Of a stretch of 64,000 nt of DNA, positions 34,869 to 43,864 are shown piece by piece. Each line of letters begins with the position of its first letter. Position 1 is the stretch's first letter. Made by a program: the position numbers and the translations under genes. Location: positions 2,877,694 to 2,941,693 of the forward strand of contig OY282378.1 of assembly GCA_958295835.1 (NCBI GenBank), in the 5' to 3' direction. Source of the DNA: an uncultured Gammaproteobacteria bacterium (GTDB taxonomy: Bacteria > Pseudomonadota > Gammaproteobacteria > HK1). The notes beneath the pieces are model-generated. The model ran no database searches. It was not told the origin of the DNA and was given only the letters and a program-made list of their open reading frames with translations.

Positions 34869-36112
34869 TTTTTCAGAACTTCCTGCCGACGAATCAGAGC
34901 GTCTGCCTTGACTAGGGCAGGATCCATGCCAATCTTCTCTTTCAGACAGCCCAGCAGCCGTTTGGCCTTTCCAGTTTTTCCTTCGTCGATCGCTAAGAAC
35001 AGATTTTCTAGTTCTTTTTCGATTTTTCGAGGTCGTGCGGACACGTCCATGATGTCCTCAAGTATTCTGTCTACTGCCTGGCCATATGCATCCTCGGGAT
35101 GATTTGCGACGATGCCTGATTTCGTTTTTTCCATGATCCAGATCGAATCCGTTTTTAGTTGACTAAGAATTGTTGGAGAATGCGTTGACAATATAAATTG
35201 TGTCTTGGTGAAAATCTTCGGCAAGGACGAAACTATACGACGTTGCCACCCTGGATGCAGATGAAGGTCGATTTCATCGATCAATACAACAGCCTCGGTC
35301 TCGAGTGGATCTTTCATGGCTGGATTGGCAATGGCCATTCGACGAGCCAAATCTCCTGCCATGGCGAGTGTGCATTTTTCACCATCGGATAATTGATTAA
35401 CGATCAATTCCTCGCCATTCTTCTTTACGATCATCCGCAAAGGTGATCGTCTTATTTTCGGTTTTCGGAAACCTGGGAGCAATCTTGTGATTGCCGTCCG
35501 TACGGCACGAAGCTGCGGGTCGCGAAAATCAGGCTTGTCGTTGCGACGTTCGTTTTCCAGGTCCTCACGCTCCCTGAACCATTCGAAGAATACACGGAAA
35601 CTGCGCCCTTCTCCCGATAATGCCTGGTCGTAGGCAGCCAACCTGTCGAATCGATGTCGGGTCCTGATGCGTAGCGGGATGTCCAGAACCGCGCGATGAA
35701 CCGGATAGTAGACGGCGATTGGAAGATTCGCATGTTCATCCTCGTCCAATTTGGAGCGGAGTTGTTCGATGTGCTTCTTCATTGCATCGAGTCTGGTGAT
35801 GGTCTGCCTGGGCCGTCCCCTCCGAGTTTTTGTAACGCTCCAGTACACGGATTGTTCTTGAAAACGAATGGTCACCTTGTTCTGTGTTTCCGACGTCCCG
35901 TTACTTATATCGGAGTCCACGAAGTAACGTCCCGTCCCCGCCGAAGAACGTATCCGGCCAATAAAGCGGGAAAGCATGATGGCGGTACAGTCCAGGACGG
36001 CAGACTTACCGGATCCATTTACACCTACCAGAACATTTACCTGTTCCGGGAACTTCAGTTCCAGGTTTGAAATACCTCTGAAACCAACGAGCTTTATAGA
36101 CTCCAACTTCAT
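34865..36112 (-). CDS. ptuA: Septu system AAA ATPase PtuA
   Basis: A 415-residue ABC/SMC-type ATPase. It opens ESIKLVGFRGISNLELKF, with Walker A GVNGSGKS, then an ABC-like signature QLSDGEKCTLAMAGDL, Walker B TEAVVLIDEIDLHLHP and switch His in FILSTHSPTILSQL. PtuA and PtuB form a complex that cleaves nucleic acid during phage infection in studied systems. ATG 36112 has AGGGGA upstream and overlaps the stop of a small upstream gene by 4 bp. No reverse transcriptase is nearby, so this is a stand-alone Septu and not the Septu module of a retron. Confidence 0.88.
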   Translation of the reverse strand: MKLESIKLVGFRGISNLELKFPEQVNVLVGVNGSGKSAVLDCTAIMLSRFIGRIRSSAGTGRYFVDSDISNGTSETQNKVTIRFQEQSVYWSVTKTRRGRPRQTITRLDAMKKHIEQLRSKLDEDEHANLPIAVYYPVHRAVLDIPLRIRTRHRFDRLAAYDQALSGEGRSFRVFFEWFREREDLENERRNDKPDFRDPQLRAVRTAITRLLPGFRKPKIRRSPLRMIVKKNGEELIVNQLSDGEKCTLAMAGDLARRMAIANPAMKDPLETEAVVLIDEIDLHLHPGWQRRIVSSLPKIFTKTQFILSTHSPTILSQLKTDSIWIMEKTKSGIVANHPEDAYGQAVDRILEDIMDVSARPRKIEKELENLFLAIDEGKTGKAKRLLGCLKEKIGMDPALVKADALIRRQEVLKK

Positions 36113-36483
36113 GAAAATCCCCTGGGATTGATCACGAAACAGGGAGTATCCTCGAACACGGGATCGACCTCCACCTCCGGCATTGGAGGAACAGAGAGTG
36201 CATGGTGCTCGGATGGCATGTGCCGGAACCCTCTGGCCATGTGGAGATATTCGGGCCAGCGGAGCGTCGTATTCTCCTCACGATGACATCCTGTCGATGG
36301 TAATGCACGGAGCGGCACAATAGTGTACTGGCAGTCGGGACGGAGCGCGTCCGTCTTATTCAATCCGTTCGGCGGGTGCCGGTACGAGTCAGTTGTGACG
36401 AACCATTCAGACCAGGGCCTAGGAACAGCGGGACACATGGCAACGCGGTGTGTGCCGTCGACGCCGATTGGGTAGCGGGTCAT
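36109..36483 (-). CDS. Unknown protein, 124 aa, coupled to ptuA and to hyuB
   Basis: Not recognised. Its ATG (36483) overlaps the hyuB stop by one base (TGATG) and its stop overlaps the ptuA start (ATGA), so both junctions look translationally coupled. The product has no membrane segment; its C-terminal third reads PPMPEVEVDPVFEDTPCFVI. Composition is closer to the Septu genes than to hyuB. It may be a third Septu component, the tail of a larger acquired gene fused at this point by chance, or a non-functional link. The true start could be internal, e.g. at Met residues in the second half. Confidence 0.5.
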   Translation of the reverse strand: MTRYPIGVDGTHRVAMCPAVPRPWSEWFVTTDSYRHPPNGLNKTDALRPDCQYTIVPLRALPSTGCHREENTTLRWPEYLHMARGFRHMPSEHHALSVPPMPEVEVDPVFEDTPCFVINPRGFS

Positions 36484-38174
36484 CACGCGGCACCGGAGGT
36501 TGCGTTCCCGTCGCCCTCGTCATCCGGGTGCGTCGGACCGGTCACGAATCCGTCTCGCAGGTCGCGGCGACGGGCGGCCGCGTTGCGCTCCCCCGGATCG
36601 CCCCAACCCCCGCCTCCGCCGGAGCGGACGTGGATCACGTCGCCGGGCCTGAGCTCGATTCCGGCCTCCTTGGTCTTCAGCTCCCGGGTGCGCCGCCCCC
36701 GCGAACGCAGGGTGTAGCGGTGGGGCAGGGCGTCGTGTCCGCCGTTCATGCCGCAGGCGGGGTACTTCACGCCGTCCCCGGCGGTATTGCCGACCGCCGG
36801 CCCCCCGGTCTCCAGCACCAGCTCCAGCTCGCATCCCGGCCCGCCGCGGTAGCGGCCGTCCCCGCCGCTGTCCGGGCGTAGCTCGTGGCGGCGGAAGAAC
36901 AGCGGGAAGCGCACCTCGGCCACCTCCACGCTGCCGAACTTGATGCCGCCGGCGGCCTGCCACTCGCCGCCGGCCGGCCAGCCGTCGCCGGCCGAGGAGG
37001 CGCCGCCGCCCGGACGGGCGTGGAACATGTGCCAGATGAATGATCGTCCGTTGCGCGGATCGGTGCCCTGGATCGCGATGCGAAAGCGCCGCCCCCAGCC
37101 CGCCATGACCCGCTCGGGGCAGGCCGGCTCCAGCGCGCGCATGATCGCCTCCATGATCTCCTGCGCGCAGTGGTTGGTCGCCAGCGTCACCGGCGCTCCC
37201 TCGCGCGCCCAGACCACGGTGCCCTCCCTGGCGACGACTTCAAGCGGACGAAACGTGCCGTCGTTCTTCGGCGTGTCCGGATCGATGAGGTAGGCCAGCG
37301 CCATCGCCACCGCGGAGCGCATGTTCGGGTAGGACGAGTTGACGAACCCCAGCACCTGCGGATGGGAATCGCTCAGGTCGACGCGCAGATCGCTCCCCCG
37401 CTTGGTCACGTGGGCGCGAATGTGGATGTCGCGAAACCCGTGCCCGTCATCGTCCAGATGGGCGACGCCCTCGTACTCTCCGTCCGGCCATTCGGCGATC
37501 ACCGCGCGGGCCTGGCGTTCGGCGCCGTCGAGCACCGCCTCGACCGCGGCATGGGTGGTCTCGGACCCGAGCTCGGCGATCAGCGCACCGAGCCGGCGTT
37601 CGCCGACCCGGGCCGATCCGATCATCGCCGCCACGTCGCCCCGGAAGTCCCGGGGGTGGCGCACGTTGAGCACGATCATCTCGTACACGTCCTCGCGCAG
37701 CCGGCCCCGGTCGTAGAGCCGCAGTGGCGGAATGCGCAGGCCCTCCTGCCAGATCTCGGTCGCGAGCGGGTTGTAGGCCCCGTGGGTGGCCCCGCCGATG
37801 TCGCTCTGGTGCGAGCGGTTGATCGACCAGAACGCGAGCCTGTCGCCGTCGAAGACCGGGACGAAGGCGGTCAGATCCGGCAGGTGGTTGCCGCCCCGGT
37901 AGGGGTCGTTCAGCAGGAACACGTCCCCGGGGTGGATGTCGTCGCCGAAGTGGTCGTACACCGCCTTCGCCGCCCACGGCAGGGCGCCGACGTGGATCGG
38001 GACGTGCTCGGCCTGGGCGACGAGGCGCCCGTCCGGGTAGCAGACGCCGGTGGAGAAGTCGCGGCTCGAGTTGAGGATCTGCGAGTAGGAGGTGCGCAGC
38101 ATCGCCTCGCCCATCTCCTCGACGATGGCGCCCAGCCGGTGCTGCACCACCGAGACGGTGATCGGATCGACCAT
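36483..38174 (-). CDS. Hydantoinase B / 5-oxoprolinase family protein
   Basis: A 563-residue HyuB-type subunit, partner of HyuA in ATP-dependent hydantoin or oxoproline hydrolysis. The N-terminus is typical (VDPITVSVVQHRLGAIVEEM), with PGDVFLLNDPYRGGNHLPDL and a Gly-rich C-terminal region (VRSGGGGGWGDP). ATG 38174 immediately follows the livF stop, with its GGAGG inside the end of livF, so it belongs to the branched-chain-type transporter operon. The imported solute is therefore probably a ring amide or amino-acid derivative handled by HyuAB. Confidence 0.9.
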   Translation of the reverse strand: MVDPITVSVVQHRLGAIVEEMGEAMLRTSYSQILNSSRDFSTGVCYPDGRLVAQAEHVPIHVGALPWAAKAVYDHFGDDIHPGDVFLLNDPYRGGNHLPDLTAFVPVFDGDRLAFWSINRSHQSDIGGATHGAYNPLATEIWQEGLRIPPLRLYDRGRLREDVYEMIVLNVRHPRDFRGDVAAMIGSARVGERRLGALIAELGSETTHAAVEAVLDGAERQARAVIAEWPDGEYEGVAHLDDDGHGFRDIHIRAHVTKRGSDLRVDLSDSHPQVLGFVNSSYPNMRSAVAMALAYLIDPDTPKNDGTFRPLEVVAREGTVVWAREGAPVTLATNHCAQEIMEAIMRALEPACPERVMAGWGRRFRIAIQGTDPRNGRSFIWHMFHARPGGGASSAGDGWPAGGEWQAAGGIKFGSVEVAEVRFPLFFRRHELRPDSGGDGRYRGGPGCELELVLETGGPAVGNTAGDGVKYPACGMNGGHDALPHRYTLRSRGRRTRELKTKEAGIELRPGDVIHVRSGGGGGWGDPGERNAAARRRDLRDGFVTGPTHPDDEGDGNATSGAA

Positions 38175-38879
38175 TCAGCCTCCCAGGAAGATCTGCTTGA
38201 CCGCGTCGCTGCCGAGCAGCTCGCCGGAGCGGCCCTCCAGCACGAGGCGTCCGCTCTCCAGGACGTAGCCGCGCTCGGCCAGCCCCAGCGCGGTCTGCAC
38301 GTTCTGCTCGATGAACAGGATCGCCACCCCGGTCTCGTTGATCCGACGCAGCACCTCGAAGGTATGCCGGGCGGCGGCCGGCGACAGGCCGAGCAGCGGC
38401 TCATCCACCAGCAGCAGCCGCGGCCGGGCCATCAGTCCGCGTCCGAGGGCGAGCATCTGTTGCTCGCCCCCGCTCATCGAGTGGGCGAGCTGGTTCTCGC
38501 GCTCGGCAAGGCGGGGGAACAGCGTGTAGACGTGGCGCAACGTCTCTTCCCGGGCGTCGCGGGCGGCCGGATTGTAGCCGCCGAGCCACAGGTTCTGGCG
38601 GACCGTGAGGTAGGGGAAGACGCGCCGGCGCTCCATGATGTGCACGAGGCGGCGGCGCACGATCTCGTGCGGCGGGCGCCCCCCGATCGGCTCGCCCTCG
38701 AACTCGATGCGACCCGCGCGCGGCGGGCGCAAGCCGGAGATGGCGTTGAGCACTGTGCTCTTGCCGGCGCCGTTCGGGCCGAGCACGCTGACGATCTCGC
38801 CTTCCGCGACGTGCAGCGACACGCCCCGGATTACCTGGTAGTCGCCGTAGCAGACTTCCAGATCCTCGACCTCAAGCAT
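38175..38879 (-). CDS. ABC transporter ATPase, LivF type
   Basis: A 234-residue ATPase of the branched-chain amino acid (HAAT) transporter class. It has Walker A GPNGAGKST, signature MSGGEQQMLALGRGLM, Walker B LLLVDEPLLGLSP and the typical ending GRLVLEGRSGELL. The ATG at 38879 lies inside the end of livG (8-bp overlap); a GTG nine bases upstream is an alternative. It forms the operon livH-M-G-F-hyuB. Substrate is not necessarily an amino acid; members also import amides and urea derivatives. Confidence 0.92.
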   Translation of the reverse strand: MLEVEDLEVCYGDYQVIRGVSLHVAEGEIVSVLGPNGAGKSTVLNAISGLRPPRAGRIEFEGEPIGGRPPHEIVRRRLVHIMERRRVFPYLTVRQNLWLGGYNPAARDAREETLRHVYTLFPRLAERENQLAHSMSGGEQQMLALGRGLMARPRLLLVDEPLLGLSPAAARHTFEVLRRINETGVAILFIEQNVQTALGLAERGYVLESGRLVLEGRSGELLGSDAVKQIFLGG

Positions 38880-39585
38880 AGGAAGCACCGAGGTATGACT
38901 CGACGACGGCGCGGTCGGCCCGGATGGACTCCGGCGTCCCCTCCGCGATCTTCGCCCCGAGATGCAGGGCCACCACGCGATCCGCGAGCGACATCAGCAC
39001 CTGCATGTCGTGCTCGATGAGGATGATGGTCATGCCTTCGCGCCGCAGCCGCTCGATGAGCTCGATGAGACCGGGGATGCTGCGCTGGTCGACGCCGCCG
39101 GTCACCTCGTCGAGCAGCAGCAGGCGGGGACGGGTTCCCATGGCCCGGGCGAGCTCCAGGCGCTTGCGCTGTCCGGTGCTCAGGCCGTGGGCGTGAACGC
39201 GCCGCTTGTCGAGCAGGCCGACGAAGTCGAGTGCCGCGAGCGCCGCATCCCGCGCACGACGCAGGTTCGAATCGTGCTGCATGATGCCCACCATCACGTT
39301 CTCCTCGACCGTCATGTGGGCGAAGGGCTTGAGCTTCTGGAACGTGCGCGCGACGCCGAGGCGGTTGATCCGGTGCGGCCCGAGGCCCCGGATCGACCGG
39401 CCGTCGAGCCGCACGTCACCCTCGTCCGGCGTCTCGAAGCCGGTGATCAGCTCGAACAGCGTCGACTTGCCGGCGCCGTTCGGCCCGATGACCCCGAGGA
39501 TCCCGCCGGCCTCCGCCCGGAACGAGATCGCGTCGTTGGCGACGAGGCCGCCGAAGCGCCTGGTCAGGTTCGTGACCTCAAGCAT
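38872..39585 (-). CDS. ABC transporter ATPase, LivG type
   Basis: A 237-residue ATPase, second nucleotide-binding subunit of the HAAT-type transporter. It has Walker A GPNGAGKST, the LivG-specific insertion INRLGVARTFQKLKPFAHMT, signature LSTGQRKRLELARAMG and Walker B LLLLDEVTGGVDQ. The Walker B segment reads DEVTGG instead of the usual DEPXXG, a mild variant. It overlaps livM by 8 bp at its 5' end and livF at its 3' end. Confidence 0.92.
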   Translation of the reverse strand: MLEVTNLTRRFGGLVANDAISFRAEAGGILGVIGPNGAGKSTLFELITGFETPDEGDVRLDGRSIRGLGPHRINRLGVARTFQKLKPFAHMTVEENVMVGIMQHDSNLRRARDAALAALDFVGLLDKRRVHAHGLSTGQRKRLELARAMGTRPRLLLLDEVTGGVDQRSIPGLIELIERLRREGMTIILIEHDMQVLMSLADRVVALHLGAKIAEGTPESIRADRAVVESYLGASYA

Positions 39586-40627
39586 CGCCGGACCGCACGA
39601 AGAGCCGGCGCAGCAGCGCGAGGAGTCCGCCCGGCCAGAACACCGAGATCAGCAGGATCAGCGCGCCGTAGATCATCAGGTCCTCGGCGCCGCCGGTCCC
39701 CCCCAGCCACACCCGGGTGGCTTCCGAGAGCGGAAACAGCACGCCGGCGCCGATGATCGGACCCCACAGGGTGCCGATGCCGCCGAGCATGGTCATGAGC
39801 ACCACCAGGATCGAGAGCAGCAACGGGAACACCGTCTCCGGGTCGATCACGAGCACGTACTGGGCGAACTGCGCGCCGGCCACCGCGGTGAACGCGGCCG
39901 AGATCATGATCGCCACCAGCTTGTAGCGGGTGACGTCGACCCCGAGGCTGCGGGCGGCGTCCGGCTCGTCGCGGATGGCGCGGAAGTACAGCCCCGCCTT
40001 CGAGCGTTCCAGCCAGACGACCACGAGGCAGGCGGCGGTGAGGAAGCCGAGCCCGATATAGTAATTCGGCAGCTTGTTGTCGTGGAACTGGAACGAGTAC
40101 CACGGGGAGTCGCGATCGATCGGGATCCACACCCCGGTCGCCCCGCCCACGAACTCCCAGTTGAGCATCAGGGTGTGACCGATCTCCCCGATGACCAGCG
40201 TGGCGATCGCGAAGTAGTGGCCGCGCAGGCGGAAGGTGGGCAGGCCGATGGCGAGGGCCACGAGCACCGAGATGCCGACGCCGACGAGCATGCCCAGCCA
40301 GGGGGAGATGTGGTAATTCGCATACAGGAAGCCGGCGCTGTAGGCGCCGATCCCGAAGTAGACCGCCTGGCCGAGCGAGATCTGGCCGCAGTAGCCGGCG
40401 AGCACGTTCCAGCCCTGCGCCATCAGCGCGTAGATGAACACCATCACCAGCACGTGGCGCTGGTAGGGCGCATCGAATACGTGCGGCCAGGCGATGAGCG
40501 CCACGCCGGCGAGCGCGAGCCATGCCCACTGCTTCGCCGACAGGGGCGTGCGGACGGGCTCGGCCCGAGCGCGCTCGAGCTCCGCGCGCGGCTCGCCGGC
40601 AGGTGGCGTGTACGGCGCTTGCGCCAT
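39578..40627 (-). CDS. ABC transporter permease, LivM type
   Basis: A 349-residue inner-membrane permease. About 8-10 hydrophobic segments are visible; the conserved LivM stretch is NVLAGYCGQISLGQAVYFGI and the cytoplasmic loop RAIRDEPDAARSLGVDVTRY. The first ~35 residues are polar and Arg/Pro-rich, a common extension in this family. ATG 40627 shares one base with the livH stop (TGATG). Works with LivH as the membrane pore. Confidence 0.92.
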   Translation of the reverse strand: MAQAPYTPPAGEPRAELERARAEPVRTPLSAKQWAWLALAGVALIAWPHVFDAPYQRHVLVMVFIYALMAQGWNVLAGYCGQISLGQAVYFGIGAYSAGFLYANYHISPWLGMLVGVGISVLVALAIGLPTFRLRGHYFAIATLVIGEIGHTLMLNWEFVGGATGVWIPIDRDSPWYSFQFHDNKLPNYYIGLGFLTAACLVVVWLERSKAGLYFRAIRDEPDAARSLGVDVTRYKLVAIMISAAFTAVAGAQFAQYVLVIDPETVFPLLLSILVVLMTMLGGIGTLWGPIIGAGVLFPLSEATRVWLGGTGGAEDLMIYGALILLISVFWPGGLLALLRRLFVRSGDA

Positions 40628-41493
40628 CAGAACCGCCCGAACAGTCCCTTGGGTCGGACGATCACGATGGCGAGATACATCGCGAAGATGATGGCGTACT
40701 TGTAGGCCGGATCCAGAAGCAACCCTCCGAGCGCCTCCACCAGGCCGATCAGCACGCCGGCGAACAGCGCCCCGACGATGCTGCCGAACCCACCGAGCGC
40801 GACCGCCACGTAGGCGATGAGCGCGAAGATGAAGCCCACCTCGGGGAAGATGTAGTAGTAGTTGGTGAGCATTACCCCCGCGACCGCCACGCAGGCCGCC
40901 CCGATCCCCCAGCCGAGCGCGTACATCCGGTCGGTGCGGATGCCCATGAGACTCGCGGCCTCGCGATCCTGGGCGGTCGCCTGTAACGCCATGCCGGTCT
41001 CGGTGCGGTTGATGAAGAGATACAGCACCCCGAACGCGAGCAGGCATCCGGCGCTCGCCACGAGCTGCGGCACGCCGATGAAGATCCCGGCCAGGTCCAG
41101 GCGGCCGGAGACGATCGGGTCGGGAATGGACTGGTAGTCCGGCGTCCACAGGAACTGGGCGAGGCTGCGCAGGAAGATCGCCAGCCCGAAGGTGGCGGTG
41201 ATCTGGACCAGCATCGGCGCGTTCAGGATGTGACGGATGATGCCGTAGTGGGTCGCCACCCCCAGCGCGAAGAGGAACATCACGCACAGGGGGGCCGACA
41301 CCAGCGGATCGAGCCCGAACGCCAGGTAGAGCCCGAACACCGAGTACATGCTGACCATCATGAACTCGCCGTGGGCGAAGTTGACGATCTCCATCAGCCC
41401 GAAGATGAGGCTCAGGCCCGCCGCCACCAGGGCATAGATGAAGCCCATCAGAAGCCCGCTGACGATGGTCTGGATGACGATCTCGGTGGTCAA
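40627..41493 (-). CDS. ABC transporter permease, LivH type
   Basis: A 288-residue inner-membrane permease, first gene of the operon read leftwards. Typical opening GLLMGFIYALVAAGLSLIFG and VNFAHGEFMMVSMY, with the coupling loop TAQDREAASLMGIRTDRMYA. TTG at 41493 was preferred because GGAGG (41499-41503) is five bases upstream; an earlier TTG at 41511 overlaps that site. The gene is divergent from the substrate-binding protein gene, with the shared promoter region between 41494 and 41733. Confidence 0.9.
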   Translation of the reverse strand: MTTEIVIQTIVSGLLMGFIYALVAAGLSLIFGLMEIVNFAHGEFMMVSMYSVFGLYLAFGLDPLVSAPLCVMFLFALGVATHYGIIRHILNAPMLVQITATFGLAIFLRSLAQFLWTPDYQSIPDPIVSGRLDLAGIFIGVPQLVASAGCLLAFGVLYLFINRTETGMALQATAQDREAASLMGIRTDRMYALGWGIGAACVAVAGVMLTNYYYIFPEVGFIFALIAYVAVALGGFGSIVGALFAGVLIGLVEALGGLLLDPAYKYAIIFAMYLAIVIVRPKGLFGRF

Positions 41494-41733
41494 GGTTGCC
41501 TCCGGGGCCAAAGTCCGGTGCTCCGGCGCACCGCCCGTGATTCCCGGCCGGAGTCTAACCCGTATGTCTCGAGACCGTGTGCTCGACGCGGCAGCGGCCC
41601 CGGCAGTGGTCCGGCGCGCGCTCCCCCCCTTTGCCGGTCAATCCATCCTCCCCTCCCGGCAGCGCCTGCGCTACCCTGTGCGCAAGGTGCCGCCGGCGCC
41701 CGTCGGAACAGACTACCAAGGAGAAATCGAACC

Positions 41734-42990
41734 ATGAGAACCATCCCCATTCTGCTCGGCGCCGCGTTCGCGCTTGCGCTGCATACGGGCGTCGCGCTCG
41801 CCGCGGACCCCGTGCGCGTCGGAGTGATCTATCCGCTCACCGGGCCGGTGGCCCAGCCGGGCAAGGACGTGCTGGCGGCGGTGAAGGTGGCCCAGGACAT
41901 CGTCAACAACAAGCACGACCTCGACCTGCCGCTGGCCGCCACCGAGGGCCTTCCCAATCTCGGGGGCGCGAAGATCGAGCTGGTGATCGCCGATCACCAG
42001 GGCAAGCCCGAGATCGGCCGCGGCGAAGCGGAGCGCCTGATCACGAGCGAGAAGGTCGCGGCCATCTTCGGGGCCTACCACAGCAGCGTAAGCGCGGCGG
42101 CCAGCAACGTGACCGAGCGCATGCAGGTCCCCTACCTCACCGGCGAGTCGTCGTCGCCGAAGCTCCACACCCGGGGCTTCGAGTGGTTCTTCCGCACCGG
42201 CCCGCACGACGGCCACTACACGCGCACGATGTTCGACTTCATCCGTGACTTCGAGCAGAAGAAGGGCGTGAAGCTCGCGACCGCAGCGATCGTCCACGAG
42301 GACACCCAGTTCGGCGTGGACAGCGCGCGCGTGCAGGTGGAGCTTGCCAAGGAGGCCGGCATCGAGGTGGTCGAGAAGATCGCCTATCGCGCCAAGACGA
42401 CCTCCCTCACTTCCGAGGTTCAGCGGCTCAAGGCGGCGGATGCGGACATCCTGTTCCCCACGTCCTACACGGCCGACGCGCTGCTGCTGATGCGCACGAT
42501 GAAGGAGCTCGACTACGCCCCGCGCATCATCATCGCGCAGAACGCCGGCTTCAACGACGCGACGTTCCTGAAGACCATCGGGGCGGATGCCGAGGGCATC
42601 GTCTCGCGCTCGCCGTTCTCGATGGACATGGCCGAGAAGATCCCGCTGATCGCGCAGCTCAACGCGCTCTACAAGAAGCACAACGACGGCCGGGACATCT
42701 TCGATCCGCCGATCCGCTCGTTCGTCGGAGCGCTGGTGCTCTTCGAGGCGATCAACCGCGCCGGCTCGACCGAGCCCGGGAAGATCCGCGATGCGCTGCG
42801 GGAGACCAGCTTCCCGGCCGGCGCCATTCCGATGCCGTGGCAGGACATCTCCTTCGGTCCGGACGGCCAGAACAACGGCGTGAGCACCGCCCTCATCCAG
42901 GTCCAGGACGGGACGTACTACTCGATCTACCCGTTCGAGGTGGCGGCTCGGGAGGTGATCTATCCGTTCAAGCCGTGGTCCGAGCGCTGA
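41734..42990 (+). CDS. Branched-chain-type ABC transporter substrate-binding protein
   Basis: A 418-residue periplasmic binding protein (Peripla_BP_6/LivJ class). Signal peptide MRTIPILLGAAFALALHTGV with cleavage after ALA; the mature protein begins ADPVRVGVIYPLTGPVA. ATG 41734 follows AAGGAG with good spacing. It is divergent from livH-M-G-F but supplies the missing component of that transporter. A strong GC hairpin follows the stop (43011-43038). The ligand is unknown; the HyuB gene in the transporter operon points to an amide or hydantoin-like compound. Confidence 0.9.
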   Translation: MRTIPILLGAAFALALHTGVALAADPVRVGVIYPLTGPVAQPGKDVLAAVKVAQDIVNNKHDLDLPLAATEGLPNLGGAKIELVIADHQGKPEIGRGEAERLITSEKVAAIFGAYHSSVSAAASNVTERMQVPYLTGESSSPKLHTRGFEWFFRTGPHDGHYTRTMFDFIRDFEQKKGVKLATAAIVHEDTQFGVDSARVQVELAKEAGIEVVEKIAYRAKTTSLTSEVQRLKAADADILFPTSYTADALLLMRTMKELDYAPRIIIAQNAGFNDATFLKTIGADAEGIVSRSPFSMDMAEKIPLIAQLNALYKKHNDGRDIFDPPIRSFVGALVLFEAINRAGSTEPGKIRDALRETSFPAGAIPMPWQDISFGPDGQNNGVSTALIQVQDGTYYSIYPFEVAAREVIYPFKPWSER

Positions 42991-43010
42991 GCGGCGGACC
43001 CTTCTTCACC

Positions 43011-43038
43011 GGCGGCGCGGGCGGATGCCCGCGCCGCC
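43011..43038 (+). terminator. Hairpin after the substrate-binding protein gene
   Basis: ggcggcgcgggc and gcccgcgccgcc form a perfect 12-bp stem with a 4-base loop, 20 bp after the stop. Only a short pyrimidine stretch (cttcc) follows, so it is a probable but not classical intrinsic terminator. Confidence 0.55.
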
Positions 43039-43300
43039 CTTCCGCCCGCTGAGCGGCCTCGCTGCCACGTATGCAACATTCCGGACGTTCATTCGAAGCC
43101 GAACGCTGTGAGCGTCTCCTGCGCCATCTGCGGCGCGAGGCCGGGCACCCGAACCTCGCCCTTGTCCCTACGGAACAGGCCGTCCGGGTCCAAAAAATAC
43201 TTGATTACCACTCAAGCCAAGTTGAACTTAAGCAGCCGTTCCCGCATCAAATAGAATACATTGGATATCCAATTTCCATCGCCGATGTATTGCTTCGAAT
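43039..43300. other. Gap with a short conserved-looking minus-strand fragment
   Basis: On the minus strand, 43211 to 43089 encodes a 40-residue peptide from a GTG (IKYFLDPDGLFRRDKGE, then APQMAQETLTAFGFE) with natural protein composition. It may be the tail of a lost gene; no family was recognised. The rest is noncoding with lower GC. Confidence 0.35.
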
Positions 43301-43864
43301 CTATAGCTCTACCTGCGCTTGCAAGCGCTCGATTCCGGCCAGGAAGACCTGAAAGCTGTGCGAGCGGTTTTCTCGCGACAGGTGGTTCGCCATGCGTCTT
43401 GCACCAAGACGCTTTTGAAATTCGGGGATCTGTTTGGCAATAGCCCTGGAAGGCTGAACGACTGTATCCGGATTTCGGTATCGCGCTCGGTTCAGCTCGC
43501 GGCGCGCGTGTGGCCGAGCTTCCGGGAACGCCTGCATGAGGGCTTCCAGGTCACCGACGTACCAGGCTTCGAGTTCCCGGCAGACTACCCGGACGAGGAC
43601 GTCGGTGCGCCTGGCCTGTCGGCATAGACCGACCAGTCTCGCCTTGACTTGCCGACAATCCGCACTGTCCTGATCCCGCACCACCACGAAACGTACGCCC
43701 GGCTCACGCCATGCCCGCAGCTTCCGGGGGATGCTCCTCTCCAGATCCTGCTTCCCGTCGTGAGGGACGCACTGAAACCGGAGTGCGGGAAAGAGCCTCG
43801 GCAGGAGTCCGTCGAGCATGTCCGCCATCGAGGGTTCTTCCACCAGAAAGACGAGTTTCGTCAT
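43301..43864 (-). CDS. DUF4276 family protein (TOPRIM-like), partner of the upstream ATPase
   Basis: A 187-residue protein of the DUF4276 type. The N-terminus KLVFLVEEPSMADMLDGLL has the Glu of a TOPRIM-like first strand, and VRFVVVRDQDSADC has the DxD-type acidic pair, so a metal-dependent nuclease fold is plausible. ATG 43864 overlaps the stop of the ATPase gene by 4 bp. ATPase + DUF4276 pairs recur in defence islands and resemble split OLD/Gabija arrangements (ATPase and TOPRIM nuclease); an anti-phage role is inferred, not shown. Confidence 0.83.
   Translation of the reverse strand: MTKLVFLVEEPSMADMLDGLLPRLFPALRFQCVPHDGKQDLERSIPRKLRAWREPGVRFVVVRDQDSADCRQVKARLVGLCRQARRTDVLVRVVCRELEAWYVGDLEALMQAFPEARPHARRELNRARYRNPDTVVQPSRAIAKQIPEFQKRLGARRMANHLSRENRSHSFQVFLAGIERLQAQVEL

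Noticed and set aside
33952..36483. Retron (reverse transcriptase with PtuAB effector)
   Set aside because: No reverse transcriptase motif (YADD) and no msr/msd-like inverted repeats in or around the block.
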